Below, one piece after another: positions 24,973 through 34,970 of a stretch of DNA of 64,000 nt (position 1 is the first letter of the stretch; each line of letters begins with the position of its first letter). The stretch comes from Pseudomonas sp. PSE14 (GTDB lineage: Bacteria; Pseudomonadota; Gammaproteobacteria; Pseudomonadales; Pseudomonadaceae), in contig NZ_CP115669.1 in the NCBI RefSeq assembly GCF_029203285.1, positions 4,030,001 to 4,094,000 of the forward strand. The letters are read 5' to 3'. Position numbers and translations under genes: made by a program. Under the pieces are notes generated by a model. The model saw only the letters and a list, made by a program, of their open reading frames with translations, was not told where the DNA came from and did no database searches.

Positions 24973-25887
24973 TCAGTGCTGAGGGCGCCGCGTTGCGCCG
25001 CTGGCGATCAGCTCGGCCAGTGCCGAGACATCCAGCAACGCGCACATCTGCTCGATCACCGTGCCGGCCAGCCACGGGCGCTGCTGGCGTTGGGTGCGCC
25101 ACTTCACCTCGGACGGGTCCAGGCGGATCGAGCGGCTGACCTGGTGCACCGCCAGCCCCCACTCGTAGCCCTGCACGGAAATCACATACTGCAAGCCTTC
25201 GCGATAGTCGTCGCGGTAGCGCTCGGGCATCACCCAGCGCGCGGTATCCAGCACCTTCAGGTTGCCTCCCTGGTTGCCCGGCAGGATACCGAGGAACCAG
25301 TCAGGCTGACCGAACAGCGGGGTCAGCTCGTGGCCCGCCAGCGGGTAGATCGAGCCCAGGCAGACCAGCGGCACCGCCAGGGTCAGCCCGGCGACGTCGA
25401 ACAGCAGGCATTCGAAGGGTTCGGCGGCCCACACCGGGCGACCGTTATCCAGCAGCGCCAGCGGCGCGGATGGCAGCTCGGCGCTGCCCGGCTGGCGCAG
25501 CTCGATGACCTGCGCGCCCTGCGCCGGCGGCACTACCTCGGCGGGCGGCGCCAGCATCGGTTCGGGCTCGGGCTCCAGCGTCCGCGCAACGGGTTCGCGG
25601 GCGAAGTTCAGGCGGGCATCGCGCACCTGCTCCTCGAACACCGCGGCTTCGAATTCATCCAGGCTGACGCTGTCGCGTTGCGGCTCCACCAGGGACGGCT
25701 GGGCCTCGACGACCTCCGGCGCGACGGGTTCGACGCTGGCCAGGGCGACCGGCGCCGGCGCTTCGGGCGCGGCAACGGGAGCCGGGGTGGGGTCGCCTGC
25801 GAACTCTTCGAAAGCATCCTGCAGCAGCGCATCCAGGTAAGACTGCAGCGCGAGCTGGGGACGGGTGGCGGTAGCGGAACGACTCAT
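24973..25887 (-). CDS. parP: ParP-type CheW-domain protein (array localisation)
   Basis: 304 aa. A long Pro/Ala/Glu-rich N-terminal region (about 25-165) precedes a C-terminal CheW-like domain with an AIF-type character (FECLLFDVAGLTLAVPLVCLGSIY; GLAVHQVSRSIRL). ParP, known from Vibrio and P. aeruginosa, couples ParC to CheA and keeps polar arrays in place. It sits directly between parC and cheW, as expected. Confidence 0.85.
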   Translation of the reverse strand: MSRSATATRPQLALQSYLDALLQDAFEEFAGDPTPAPVAAPEAPAPVALASVEPVAPEVVEAQPSLVEPQRDSVSLDEFEAAVFEEQVRDARLNFAREPVARTLEPEPEPMLAPPAEVVPPAQGAQVIELRQPGSAELPSAPLALLDNGRPVWAAEPFECLLFDVAGLTLAVPLVCLGSIYPLAGHELTPLFGQPDWFLGILPGNQGGNLKVLDTARWVMPERYRDDYREGLQYVISVQGYEWGLAVHQVSRSIRLDPSEVKWRTQRQQRPWLAGTVIEQMCALLDVSALAELIASGATRRPQH

Positions 25888-25978
25888 GATTGATGACCGC
25901 GCAAAAGAACATTCCAGCCTATCGGCCGCCGGATGACGGGACTTGAACCATCCCGTCGGAAATTCATGCTCGCCATGC

Positions 25979-26767
25979 TCAGGCCACCTGCGCCGCCGGC
26001 ACCTGCGCCAGCAGATGCTTGAGCAGCGCGCGGTAGGCGATCACGCCCCGGCTGTTGGCATCGTTGCGCGACGGCACCAGGCCGTGGCGGCTGGCGTCGC
26101 GCAGCTTGGTGTCCACCGGGACGAACGCCTGCCAGAGCGTATCGGGATAGGTGTCGCGCAACACCCGCAGCGCGCCCAGCGAAGCCTGGGTGCGGCGGTC
26201 GAACAGGGTCGGCACGATGGTGAACGGCAGCGCCTGCTTGCGCGAGCGGTTGACCATCTTCAGGGTGTTGACCATGCGCTCCAGGCCCTTCAAGGCGAGG
26301 AACTCGGTCTGCACCGGGATCACCAGGTGCTGGCTGGCCGCCATCGCGTTGACCATCAGCACGCCGAGCAGCGGCGGGCTGTCGATGATCGCGTAATCGA
26401 ATTGGTTCCACAGCTGCGCCAGGCTCTTGGCGATCACCAGGCCAAGACCGTTCTGCCCCGGCGACTGGCGCTCCAGGGTGGCCAGCGCAGTGCTCGACGG
26501 CAGCAGGCGCACGTTCTCGTGGCTGGTGGGCAGCAGCAGCGACTCCGGCAACCCCTCGGGGACGTTGCCCTGGTGCAGGAACAGGTCGAAGACGCTGTGC
26601 TCCAGGGAGTCCGGGTCGTGGCCGAAGTAACTGGTCATCGAGCCGTGCGGGTCGAGGTCGACGATCAGCACGCGCTTGCCGGCGTCGGCCAACAGGCCCG
26701 CCAGGGCGATGGAGGATGTGGTCTTGCCGACGCCACCTTTCTGGTTGGCTACCGCCCAGACTTTCAT
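25979..26767 (-). CDS. parC: ParA-family ATPase ParC (polar array segregation)
   Basis: 262 aa. Deviant Walker A KGGVGKTT (residues about 10-17), VLIVDLDPHGSMT and DYAIIDSPPLLG motifs place it among ParA/Soj ATPases. It is followed by parP, cheW; this position and neighbours identify it as the ParC-type protein that places chemotaxis arrays at the pole rather than a plasmid partition protein; no ParB gene is nearby. The ATG at 26767 starts directly at MKVWAVANQKGG; an upstream extension is not conserved in character. Confidence 0.88.
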   Translation of the reverse strand: MKVWAVANQKGGVGKTTSSIALAGLLADAGKRVLIVDLDPHGSMTSYFGHDPDSLEHSVFDLFLHQGNVPEGLPESLLLPTSHENVRLLPSSTALATLERQSPGQNGLGLVIAKSLAQLWNQFDYAIIDSPPLLGVLMVNAMAASQHLVIPVQTEFLALKGLERMVNTLKMVNRSRKQALPFTIVPTLFDRRTQASLGALRVLRDTYPDTLWQAFVPVDTKLRDASRHGLVPSRNDANSRGVIAYRALLKHLLAQVPAAQVA

Positions 26768-26816
26768 AGTGCTGGCTCCCCGCTGGCACAGGATCGGTTC
26801 AGGGGTGTCATGCCGC

Positions 26817-27701
26817 TCACTCCCCTGCCGCCGATGACGAAGATTTGACGGCGCCACTGCCGGGCGCCTCGCTGGCAACCACTGGTGCAGGTTGCGTGCC
26901 AGCATGTCGCAACGCCGGGTCCGGCTGCGCCTTGCCGCTGCCCACGCCGCTCACCGCGCGACGTACCTCGAGGTTGCGGGAGATCACCAGCACCACCCGG
27001 CGGTTGCGGGCGCGCCCTTCGGCCGTCGCATTGTCCGCTACCGGTTGGAATTCACCATAGCCCACCGCGGCCAATCGGCCGGCATCCAGCCCGTCCTGGG
27101 CGAGCATGCGCACGATGCTCGCGGCGCGGGCGGCCGACAGCTCCCAGTTGGTCGGGTACTGGCTGTTGTGGATCGGCACGTTGTCGGTAAAGCCTTCGAC
27201 ATGCACCGGGTTGCGGTAAGGCGCCAGAATCCTGGCGACCTTCTCGACGATGTTGAACGCGGTGTCGTTGGGAATCGCATCGCCGCTGGGGAACAGCAGG
27301 CTGGAATTGAGGGTGATCTCGATCCAGAACTCGTTGCCGCGCACGCTGACCTGGTCGCTCTTGATCAGCTCGCCGAACGCCTCGCGCATGCTGCTGGCGA
27401 TCTGTTCCAGGGTATCCGGACTGCCCTGGGCCTGGCCGTCATCCATCGGTTCGTTGAGCGACTGGTCCGGCTGCTGGGTGCGCGGCCGTTCCTCGCCGAT
27501 GGGGATCGGGCGGACCGCGCGATCCGGCTGGTTGAACACGCCGGTCAAGGTTTCCGAGAGGATCTTGTACTTGCCCTGGTTGATCGAGGAGATCGAGTAC
27601 ATCACCACGAAGAAGGCGAACAGCAGGGTGATGAAGTCCGCGTAGGACACCAGCCAGCGTTCGTGATTCTCGTGTTCCTCGTGACGTCTGCGGCGAGCCA
27701 T
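26817..27701 (-). CDS. motD: Flagellar stator protein MotD (MotB type)
   Basis: 294 aa. Basic N-terminus, one membrane helix with the proton-carrying Asp22 (WLVSYADFITLLFAFFVVMYS), plug/linker, then an OmpA-like peptidoglycan-binding domain (about 165-265: VEGFTDNVPIHNSQYPTNWELSAARA and AVGYGEFQPVADN). The C-terminal tail is low-complexity. It forms the stator with MotC. ATG lies 14 nt after the motC stop. Confidence 0.94.
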   Translation of the reverse strand: MARRRRHEEHENHERWLVSYADFITLLFAFFVVMYSISSINQGKYKILSETLTGVFNQPDRAVRPIPIGEERPRTQQPDQSLNEPMDDGQAQGSPDTLEQIASSMREAFGELIKSDQVSVRGNEFWIEITLNSSLLFPSGDAIPNDTAFNIVEKVARILAPYRNPVHVEGFTDNVPIHNSQYPTNWELSAARAASIVRMLAQDGLDAGRLAAVGYGEFQPVADNATAEGRARNRRVVLVISRNLEVRRAVSGVGSGKAQPDPALRHAGTQPAPVVASEAPGSGAVKSSSSAAGE

Positions 27702-27715
27702 CTGCGTGTGCTCCC

Positions 27716-28456
27716 TCAGCCGACGAAGCCTTGCAGCTTCAGTTCGATGGAGCGCGGGTTCTCGCCCTCGGCGATGGACAGCAGGCCCTCCATCAGCATC
27801 TCGCGGTAGCAGGACTGGCGGTGCACGATGCTCTTCAGCTTGTTGCCCACCGGCAGCAGCAGCAGGTTGGCCAGGCCCACGCCATAGATGGTGGCGACGA
27901 AGGCCACGGCAATGCCGCTGCCCAATTGGCTGGGGTCGGCGAGATTGCCCATCACGTGGATCAGGCCCATCACCGCGCCGATGATACCGATGGTCGGCGA
28001 GTAGCCGCCCATGGCTTCGAACACCTTGGCTGCCGCCAGGTCGCGGGTTTCCTGGTTGTACAGGTCGACTTCGAGGATGCTGCGGATGGCCTCCGGCTCG
28101 GCGCCATCCACCAGCAGTTGCAGGCCCTTGCGCGCATAAGGATCGTGTTCAGCGTCGGCGACGGTTTCCAGCCCCAGCAGGCCTTCCTTGCGCGCGGTCA
28201 TGCTCCAGCCCACGACATGGTTGATGCCGCCGACCAGGTCCACCTTGGGCGGCAGGATGATCCAGCGCAGCATCTGCACCGAGCGCTTGAGCACCGCCAC
28301 CGGGGTCTGCAGCAGTGCGGCGGCCAGGGTGCCGCCCATCACGATCAGCGCCGCCGGGCCGTTGGCCAGCGCGCCGACATGCCCGCCCTCGAGGAAGTTG
28401 CCACCGACGATGGCGACCAGCGCGAGGATCAGGCCGACAATGCTGAGGACATCCAT
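27716..28456 (-). CDS. motC: Flagellar stator protein MotC (MotA type)
   Basis: 246 aa, four membrane helices with a large cytosolic loop between helices 2 and 3 (about 55-145). The later helices carry GGYSPTIGIIGAVMGLIHVMGNL and VAFVATIYGVGLANLLLLP, typical of MotA/ExbB. Proton-driven torque generation with MotD; pseudomonads usually also have MotAB elsewhere. Start overlaps the cheB stop by 1 nt. Confidence 0.94.
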   Translation of the reverse strand: MDVLSIVGLILALVAIVGGNFLEGGHVGALANGPAALIVMGGTLAAALLQTPVAVLKRSVQMLRWIILPPKVDLVGGINHVVGWSMTARKEGLLGLETVADAEHDPYARKGLQLLVDGAEPEAIRSILEVDLYNQETRDLAAAKVFEAMGGYSPTIGIIGAVMGLIHVMGNLADPSQLGSGIAVAFVATIYGVGLANLLLLPVGNKLKSIVHRQSCYREMLMEGLLSIAEGENPRSIELKLQGFVG

Positions 28457-29574
28457 CAGCCGCAGGCCTCGGTGAGATGGCGACCGATGTCGTCCAGGCT
28501 GTACACCGCATCCGCCAGGCCGGCCTTGGCGATCGCCATGGGCATGCCGTAGATCACGCAGCTGGCTTCATCCTGCGCCCACACCTGGCTGCCGCCCTGC
28601 TTGAGCATGCGCGCGCCTTCGCGGCCATCGGCGCCCATGCCGGTGAGGACCACCGCCAGCACCTTGTCGCCGTAGGCCTTGGACGCGGAACCGAAGGTCA
28701 CGTCGACACAGGGCTTGTAGTTGAGGCGCTCATCGCCGGGCAGGATGCGCACGGCGCCACGGGCGTCGACCATCATCTGCTTGCCGCCGGGGGCCAGCAG
28801 GGCCACGCCGGGGCGCAGCAGGTCGCCGTCCTCGGCTTCCTTGACGGTGATCTTGCACAGCTTGTCCAGGCGCTCGGCGAAAGCCTTGGTGAAGGCCGCC
28901 GGCATGTGCTGGATCAGCACCAGCGGCGCGGGGAAGTTGGCAGGCAGCTGGGTCAGGACCCGCTGCAGCGCCACCGGCCCACCGGTGGAAGTACCGATGG
29001 CCACCAGCCGGTAGGGCTTACGCTTTGGGGCGGCGGAGGTCGCCGGGGCCGGGGCGGCCGGCGCATGGCCGCCACCCGACGAAGCGGGAGCGGTCTGGCG
29101 CAGCGCGCTGCCGGCAGGCGCCGGGGCGGAAGCCGGAGCGCTCGTGGAATACGAGGCGTAGGCGGCGAAGCGGCGGTTGCTCCTGGCGATGGTGTGGACC
29201 TTCTCGCACAGCAACTGGCGGACCTTGTCCGGGTTGCGCGAGATGTCCTCGAAGTTCTTCGGCAGGTAGTCGACCGCGCCGGCATCCAGCGCGTCCAGGG
29301 TCACCCGCGCGCCCTCATGGGTCAGCGAGGAGAACATCAGCACGGGGGTCGGGCAACGCTGCATGATGGTTCGCACGGCGGTGATGCCGTCCATCAACGG
29401 CATCTCGTAGTCCATGGTGATCACGTCGGGCTTGAGCGCCAGCACCTGGTCGATCGCCTCGCGGCCATTGGTGGCCGTGCCGACCACCTGGATCTGCGGA
29501 TCGGCGGAGAGAATCTCCGAGACACGACGGCGGAAGAATCCCGAATCGTCCACCACCAGGACTTTGACAGCCAT
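28456..29574 (-). CDS. cheB: Chemotaxis methylesterase CheB
   Basis: 372 aa. N-terminal receiver domain with phosphoacceptor Asp55 (VITMDYEMP), an Ala/Pro-rich linker (about 145-190), and a C-terminal methylesterase domain with GTSTGGP (catalytic Ser), IQHMP (His) and TGMGADG (Asp). It demethylates and deamidates chemoreceptors when phosphorylated by CheA. No cheR gene lies in the window. Start ATG 29574 ([10 protein letters not shown]). Confidence 0.96.
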   Translation of the reverse strand: MAVKVLVVDDSGFFRRRVSEILSADPQIQVVGTATNGREAIDQVLALKPDVITMDYEMPLMDGITAVRTIMQRCPTPVLMFSSLTHEGARVTLDALDAGAVDYLPKNFEDISRNPDKVRQLLCEKVHTIARSNRRFAAYASYSTSAPASAPAPAGSALRQTAPASSGGGHAPAAPAPATSAAPKRKPYRLVAIGTSTGGPVALQRVLTQLPANFPAPLVLIQHMPAAFTKAFAERLDKLCKITVKEAEDGDLLRPGVALLAPGGKQMMVDARGAVRILPGDERLNYKPCVDVTFGSASKAYGDKVLAVVLTGMGADGREGARMLKQGGSQVWAQDEASCVIYGMPMAIAKAGLADAVYSLDDIGRHLTEACG

Positions 29575-29630
29575 AGACACTCCTGAATGAAGCCTTGCCA
29601 CGCGCGCGGGCGTCCCCGCGCGCGCAAGAA

Positions 29631-31838
29631 TCAGATACGCCGCGCGTAGCGCTTGAGCATGCTCGGCACATCGAGGATCAGGGCGATCCGCCCGTCACCG
29701 GTGATGGTTGCCCCGGCCATGCCCGGGGTGCCCTGCAGCATCTTGCCCAGCGGCTTGATCACCACCTCTTCCTGGCCCACCAACTGGTCGACCACGAAGC
29801 CGATGCGCTGGGTGCCCACCGAGAGGATCACCACATGCCCCTCGCCCGGCTCCTCGTACTGGGCGCCCGGCACCAGCCAGCGCTTGAGGTAGAACAGCGG
29901 CAGGGCCTTGTCGCGGACGATCACCACTTCCTGGCCGTCGACCACGTTGGTGTTCGACAGGTCGAGGTGGAAGATTTCGTTGACGTTCACCAGCGGGAAG
30001 GCGAAGGCCTGGTTGCCCAGCATCACCATCAGGGTCGGCATGATCGCCAAGGTCAACGGGACCTTGATGACGATCTTCGAGCCCTGGCCCTTGGTGGAAT
30101 AGATATTGATGATGCCGTTGAGCTGGGAAATCTTGGTCTTCACCACGTCCATGCCGACACCGCGGCCGGAGACGTCGGAAATCTCGGTCTTGGTCGAGAA
30201 GCCCGGAGCGAAGATCAGGTTGTAGCAGTCGGACTCGGAGAGGCGGTCAGCCGCGTCCTTGTCCAGCAGGCCCTTCTCCACGGCCTTGGCGCGCAGCACG
30301 TCCGGGTCCATGCCTTTGCCGTCGTCGGAGATCGACAGCAGGATGTGGTCGCCTTCCTGTTCGGCGGACAGTACCACCCGGCCGGAGCGCGCCTTGCCGG
30401 CGGCTTCGCGCTCGTTCGGGCCTTCGATGCCGTGATCCACCGCGTTGCGCACCAGGTGCACCAGCGGGTCGGCCAGAGCCTCGACCAGGTTCTTGTCCAG
30501 GTCGGTCTCTTCGCCGATCAGCTCCAGGTTGATCTCTTTCTTCAGGTTGCGCGCGAGGTCGCGGACCTGACGGGGGAAGCGGCCGAAGACCTTCTTGATC
30601 GGCTGCATGCGGGTCTTCATGACCGCCGACTGCAGGTCGGCAGTGACCACGTCGAGGTTCGACACGGCCTTGGCCATCGCCTCATCACCGCTGTTGGCGC
30701 CCAGGCGCACCAGGCGGTTACGCACCAGCACCAGTTCGCCGACCATGTTCATGATTTCGTCGAGGCGCGCGGTGTCCACCCGCACGGTGGTTTCCGCTTC
30801 GCTGGCCGGCTTCTCGGCAGCGGCGACCGGGCGCGGCGCCTCGGCCGGCTTGGCGGCCTGGGCCTTCGCCGGTGCGGCAGGCTTGGCCGGCGGCGGCGCG
30901 GCGGCCGGTTTGGCGGCGGCGACCGGTTCTTCCTTCGCGCCGGTGAACTGGCCCTTGCCATGCAGCTCGTCGAGCAGCTTCTCGAATTCGTCGTCGGTGA
31001 TGTTGTCGTTGCCGCCGGCAGTGGAAGCCTCGGTGGATTTCTCTGCTTTATCCACAGGCGCAGCAACGGCCGGCTCTTCCTTCGCGCCGGTGAACTGGCC
31101 CTTGCCATGCAGCTGGTCGAGCAGCGCTTCGAACTCGTCGTCGGTGATGTCGTCACCCGAACTGGCGGCCGGAGCGGCTTCGCTCGCGGCGGGCGCGGCG
31201 CTGGCGGGCGACTGGACGCCGCCGAACTGACCCTTGCCGTGCAACTGGTCGAGCAGCGCCTCGAATTCGTCGTCGGTGATGTCGTCGCCACCGGCACCCG
31301 CCGATGCCGCGGGGGCGTCGGCGGCGGGTTCGAGCGCATCCATCAGTTGCTCGAACTCGGCATCGGTGATGTCGCCGTAGGCCGCCGGAGCCGCCGGCGC
31401 TGGCTCGACTAAGGGCTCGGCGGCCGCCGGAGCTTCGGCCGGCGCGGCGTTCGGATCAGCCAGGCGCGACAGGGCAGCGAGCAGCTCCGGCGTAGCCGGG
31501 GTCGGCTCCTGCGCGTCACGCACCTGCTGGAACATGACGTTGACGGTATCCAGCGCCTGCAGCATCACGTCCATGAGTTCGGCATCCACGCGGCGTTCGC
31601 CCTTGCGCAGCATGTCGAAGACGTTTTCGGCGATGTGGCAGCACTCCACCAGCGCGTTCAGCTGGAGGAAGCCGGCTCCGCCCTTGACGGTATGGAACCC
31701 ACGGAAAATCGCATTGAGCAGGTCCATGTCATCGGGTCGGCTTTCCAGCTCGACCAGTTGCTCGGACAGTTGCTCGAGGATCTCGCCGGCCTCCACCAGG
31801 AAGTCCTGGAGGATCTCGTCATCGGCGTCGAAGCTCAT
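29631..31838 (-). CDS. cheA: Chemotaxis histidine kinase CheA with LID-type repeats
   Basis: 735 aa. P1 Hpt domain with His49 (FHTVKGG), no clear P2, an unusually long acidic/Ala-Pro linker (about 110-345), P3 dimerisation, P4 kinase with the N-box [10 protein letters not shown] and G-boxes, and P5 CheW-like end. The linker has four copies of a short motif, ITD(D/A)EFExLxDxL: residues 156-169, 187-205, 231-249 and 280-298; the last three end in HGKGQF. Such motifs match the CheA localisation (LID) segment that ParP binds. Gene order cheY-Z-A-B-motCD-parC-parP-cheW. Confidence 0.96.
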   Translation of the reverse strand: MSFDADDEILQDFLVEAGEILEQLSEQLVELESRPDDMDLLNAIFRGFHTVKGGAGFLQLNALVECCHIAENVFDMLRKGERRVDAELMDVMLQALDTVNVMFQQVRDAQEPTPATPELLAALSRLADPNAAPAEAPAAAEPLVEPAPAAPAAYGDITDAEFEQLMDALEPAADAPAASAGAGGDDITDDEFEALLDQLHGKGQFGGVQSPASAAPAASEAAPAASSGDDITDDEFEALLDQLHGKGQFTGAKEEPAVAAPVDKAEKSTEASTAGGNDNITDDEFEKLLDELHGKGQFTGAKEEPVAAAKPAAAPPPAKPAAPAKAQAAKPAEAPRPVAAAEKPASEAETTVRVDTARLDEIMNMVGELVLVRNRLVRLGANSGDEAMAKAVSNLDVVTADLQSAVMKTRMQPIKKVFGRFPRQVRDLARNLKKEINLELIGEETDLDKNLVEALADPLVHLVRNAVDHGIEGPNEREAAGKARSGRVVLSAEQEGDHILLSISDDGKGMDPDVLRAKAVEKGLLDKDAADRLSESDCYNLIFAPGFSTKTEISDVSGRGVGMDVVKTKISQLNGIINIYSTKGQGSKIVIKVPLTLAIMPTLMVMLGNQAFAFPLVNVNEIFHLDLSNTNVVDGQEVVIVRDKALPLFYLKRWLVPGAQYEEPGEGHVVILSVGTQRIGFVVDQLVGQEEVVIKPLGKMLQGTPGMAGATITGDGRIALILDVPSMLKRYARRI

Positions 31839-31869
31839 TCGGTGCTCCCTCTACAGCGTCAGGCGACGC

Positions 31870-32655
31870 TTAAAAACCCAGGCTGGACAACAGGTCATCA
31901 ACGTCGTCCTGACCGGATACGACGTCTTTTCTTGTATCGGCAGCGATCTGCGGACCTTCACCCTTGGACGATCTTTCTTTTTCGACGGCCTCGCTCATGC
32001 CCTGGTAGTCATGCTCGATACCGGCGTAGCGGTCCACCTGGCCGGCCATCCAGACCAGCTTGACCAGGTTCGACTCGACCTCGGTGACCAGCTTGGTGAC
32101 GCGCTTGATCACCTGCCCGGTGAGGTCCTGGAAGTCCTGCGCCAGGAGGATGTCATTGAGGTGCGCGGAGAGCTTGCGGCTGTCCTGGGCGCTGATGTAG
32201 AGGAACTGCTCGACGCGCTTGGCCAGGTCACGGAAGGCCTCGGGCCCCAGTTCGCGGCGCATGAAGCGCGCCCAGTCTTCCTGCAGCTCCTTGGCCTGGG
32301 TTTCGATGTGCATCACCACCGGGGTGCACTCTTCCACCAGGTCCATGGTGCGGTTGGCCGCCTTCTCGGTCATCTTCACCACGTAGGAAAGACGATCGGT
32401 GGCGTCGGCGATCTGCGACATTTCCTCGGCGTGGCGGGAATTGGGATCGATCTGGAAGTTGACGATGGCGTTGTGCAGCTCGCGGGTGAGCTTGCCGACT
32501 TCCTGGTAGAGCCCGCGATCGCGCGCCTGGTTGAGCTCGGAAATCAGCTGCACGGCGGTCTGGACTTCACCACGATCCAGGCAATCGACCAATTCGCGCG
32601 CGTGTTTTTTCAGGGTCGACTCGAAGTCACCCGCGGATTCGTTGACGAGATCCAT
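31870..32655 (-). CDS. cheZ: CheY-P phosphatase CheZ
   Basis: 261 aa, helical. The DILLAQDFQDLTGQVIKRV segment (about 165-185) carries the catalytic Asp/Gln region of CheZ, and the C-terminal DDVDDLLSSLGF is the helix that captures CheY-P. Located 19 nt after cheY and 31 nt before cheA. Confidence 0.95.
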   Translation of the reverse strand: MDLVNESAGDFESTLKKHARELVDCLDRGEVQTAVQLISELNQARDRGLYQEVGKLTRELHNAIVNFQIDPNSRHAEEMSQIADATDRLSYVVKMTEKAANRTMDLVEECTPVVMHIETQAKELQEDWARFMRRELGPEAFRDLAKRVEQFLYISAQDSRKLSAHLNDILLAQDFQDLTGQVIKRVTKLVTEVESNLVKLVWMAGQVDRYAGIEHDYQGMSEAVEKERSSKGEGPQIAADTRKDVVSGQDDVDDLLSSLGF

Positions 32656-32674
32656 GACGCCCTCTCTGCCAGCC

Positions 32675-33049
32675 TCAGCTGCCGACCCGCTCGAAAATCT
32701 TCTCGATCTTTTCTTTCAGCACCTGAGCGGTGAAAGGCTTGACCACATAACCGTTGACCCCGGCCTGGGCCGCTTCGATGATCTGGTCGCGCTTGGCCTC
32801 GGCGGTGACCATCAGCACCGGCAGGTGCTTGAGGCGCTCGTCGGCGCGGACCGCGCGCAGCAGGTCGATGCCGGTCATGCCGGGCATGTTCCAGTCGGTG
32901 ACGAGGAAGTCGAAGTTGCCGCTGTGCAGCATCGGCAGCGCAGTGGTGCCGTCGTCGGCTTCTGCGGTGTTGGTGAACCCCAGGTCCCGCAGGAGGTTCT
33001 TGATGATGCGCCTCATCGTGGAGAAGTCGTCCACGATGAGAATTTTCAT
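32675..33049 (-). CDS. cheY: Chemotaxis response regulator CheY
   Basis: 124 aa single receiver domain: acidic pair DD near residues 7-8, phosphoacceptor Asp52 (VTDWNMPG), Thr in LMVTAEA, Lys in YVVKPFT. Phosphorylated by CheA, it binds FliM/FliN to reverse the motor. The start MKILIVDD is chosen over an in-frame ATG 24 nt upstream, since it gives the standard length. 175 nt separate it from fliA. Confidence 0.95.
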   Translation of the reverse strand: MKILIVDDFSTMRRIIKNLLRDLGFTNTAEADDGTTALPMLHSGNFDFLVTDWNMPGMTGIDLLRAVRADERLKHLPVLMVTAEAKRDQIIEAAQAGVNGYVVKPFTAQVLKEKIEKIFERVGS

Positions 33050-33225
33050 ATTCTTGTCCAAACCGACCTCCATCGATACCAGGCACGTCCTGGCGGGCGT
33101 GCCGTCAATTCATCGAGCGCCGTGCGCTCATCCCGTGTGGGCGGCGTCAAAGGGACGTCGCCCGGAAGAATTCTGAAACCTGCGTCTGAAGCCTGAGAAA
33201 AATCCGACGCGAAACTACCCGAACC

Positions 33226-33975
33226 TCAGTGCGCGCGCCACTCCGCCAGACGTGCCCGCAGGCGCGCGGCGCATTGGCTGTGCAGCTGGCTGACCCGGGA
33301 CTCGCTGACCCCCAGCACTTCGCCGATCTCCTTGAGGTTGAGTTCCTCGTCGTAGTACAGGGCCAGCACCAGCCGCTCACGCTCGGGCAGCTTGGTGATG
33401 GCGTCGGCCAGCGCCGCCTGGAAGCGTTCGTCTTCCAGGCCGTGGGAGGGCTCGTTGCCCTGGTGCGAAGCGTCTTCGGCCAGGCCACTGCCCTGCTCGC
33501 CGTCCTGCAGCAGATCGTCGAAGCTGTACAAGCGGCTGCCCTGGGTGTCGCTGAGAATGCCGTAATACTCTTCGAGACTCATATTGAGTTCGGCAGCGAC
33601 TTCCTGATCTTTAGCGTCACGACCGGTTCTGGCCTCGACGGTGCGGATCGCGTCGCTGACCATGCGGGTATTGCGGTGCACCGAACGCGGGGCCCAATCG
33701 CCCTTGCGCACCTCGTCGAGCATGGCGCCGCGGATGCGGATGCCGGCGTAGGTCTCGAAGCTCGCGCCCTTGCCGGCGTCGTATTTCTTCGCCGCTTCCA
33801 GCAGGCCGATCATGCCGGCCTGCATCAGGTCCTCCACCTGCACGCTGGCCGGCAAGCGGCCCAGCAGGTGGTAGGCGATACGTTTGACCAGCGGCGCGTA
33901 CCGCTGGATCAGTTGGTCCTGGGAGTTTTGCGCCTGCGCCTTGCTGTACATACGCGCTCCGGAGGCCGTCATCAT
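33226..33975 (-). CDS. fliA: Flagellar sigma factor FliA (sigma-28)
   Basis: 249 aa. Sigma region 2 (YAPLVKRIAYHLLGRLPASVQVEDLMQAGMIGLLEA), region 3 (EVAAELNMSLEEYYGIL) and region 4 with helix-turn-helix (LNLKEIGEVLGVSESRVSQLHSQC). It directs late flagellar and chemotaxis genes and is held by FlgM (not in the window). The start is ATGATG, overlapping the fleN stop. Confidence 0.96.
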   Translation of the reverse strand: MMTASGARMYSKAQAQNSQDQLIQRYAPLVKRIAYHLLGRLPASVQVEDLMQAGMIGLLEAAKKYDAGKGASFETYAGIRIRGAMLDEVRKGDWAPRSVHRNTRMVSDAIRTVEARTGRDAKDQEVAAELNMSLEEYYGILSDTQGSRLYSFDDLLQDGEQGSGLAEDASHQGNEPSHGLEDERFQAALADAITKLPERERLVLALYYDEELNLKEIGEVLGVSESRVSQLHSQCAARLRARLAEWRAH

Positions 33976-34802
33976 ACGGCCGAACCCGTGGTGGGATGCT
34001 GCACCAGGCGCTCGACGAAGAACTCCAGGTGCCCACGCGGGTTGGCCGGCAGCGGCCAGCTGTCGACTTTCTGCGCTATCGCACGGAAGGCCAGGGAAGC
34101 CTTGCTGCGCGGGAACGCCTCATACACCGAACGCTGCTTCTGCACCGCCTTGCGCACCGACTCGTCGTACGGAATGGCGCCCACGTATTGCAGCGCCACG
34201 TCGAGGAATCGGTCGGTGACCTTGGTCAGCTTGGCGAACAGGTTGCGGCCCTCCTGGGGGCTGTGGGCCATGTTCGCCAGCACGCGGAAGCGGGTCATGC
34301 CGTAGTCGCGGTTGAGCAGCTTGATCAAAGCGTAGGCGTCGGTGATCGAAGTGGGTTCATCGCAGACGACCAGCAGCACTTCCTGCGCGGCACGGACGAA
34401 GCTCACCACCGAGTCGCCGATGCCGGCGGCGGTGTCCACCACCAGCACGTCGATGTTGTCGCTGATGTCGCTGAAGGCCTGGATCAGGCCGGCGTGCTGC
34501 ATGGGGGTGAGGTGCACCATGCTCTGCGTGCCGGAGGCCGCCGGAACGATGCGAACGCCGCCGGGGCCCTGGAGGATCACGTCGCGCAGGTCGCACTCGC
34601 CTTCGATGACATCGGCCAGGGTGCGCTTGGGGGTCAGGCCCAGCAGCACGTCGACGTTCGCCAGGCCCAGGTCGGCGTCCAGCAGCATGACGCGGCGGCC
34701 GAGGTCGGCCAGCGCCAGCGACAGGTTCACCGACACGTTGGTCTTGCCGACACCACCCTTGCCACCGGTGACTGCGATTACCTGTACAGGATGCATGCCC
34801 AT
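33972..34802 (-). CDS. fleN: Flagellar number regulator FleN (FlhG)
   Basis: 276 aa MinD-type ATPase: deviant Walker A GGKGGVGKTN, VMLLDADLGLANVDVLLG, and VVDTAAGIGDSV. FleN antagonises FleQ and, with FlhF, sets one polar flagellum. ATG 34802 has AAGGT 8 nt upstream; an ATG at 34823 would add 7 residues without a good ribosome site. Lies after flhF (168-nt gap) and before fliA. Confidence 0.95.
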   Translation of the reverse strand: MGMHPVQVIAVTGGKGGVGKTNVSVNLSLALADLGRRVMLLDADLGLANVDVLLGLTPKRTLADVIEGECDLRDVILQGPGGVRIVPAASGTQSMVHLTPMQHAGLIQAFSDISDNIDVLVVDTAAGIGDSVVSFVRAAQEVLLVVCDEPTSITDAYALIKLLNRDYGMTRFRVLANMAHSPQEGRNLFAKLTKVTDRFLDVALQYVGAIPYDESVRKAVQKQRSVYEAFPRSKASLAFRAIAQKVDSWPLPANPRGHLEFFVERLVQHPTTGSAV

Positions 34803-34970
34803 ATCAATACCTTGTCTCGTCATTCAGCCGCCGCGCCCCCTGGCGCTGCGGCCCTGCCGGCCGCGGTGCTCTACCGCTTCCGGCGTTCGCGGATCGTCTC
34901 CCAGAGCATCCGCCTCGCCGGGCAGCCCACCTGGCCGCCCGTCACCCCACCACGGGGCCGTTCAATTCGT

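Noticed and set aside
25935-25957. Inverted repeat GACGGGA/TCCCGTC between parC and parP
   Set aside because: No T-tract and no known site; likely chance or a local mRNA stem.
33050-33225. Sigma-28 promoter before cheY
   Set aside because: No stretch matching TAAA-N15-GCCGATAA was found on the minus strand in the fliA-cheY gap.
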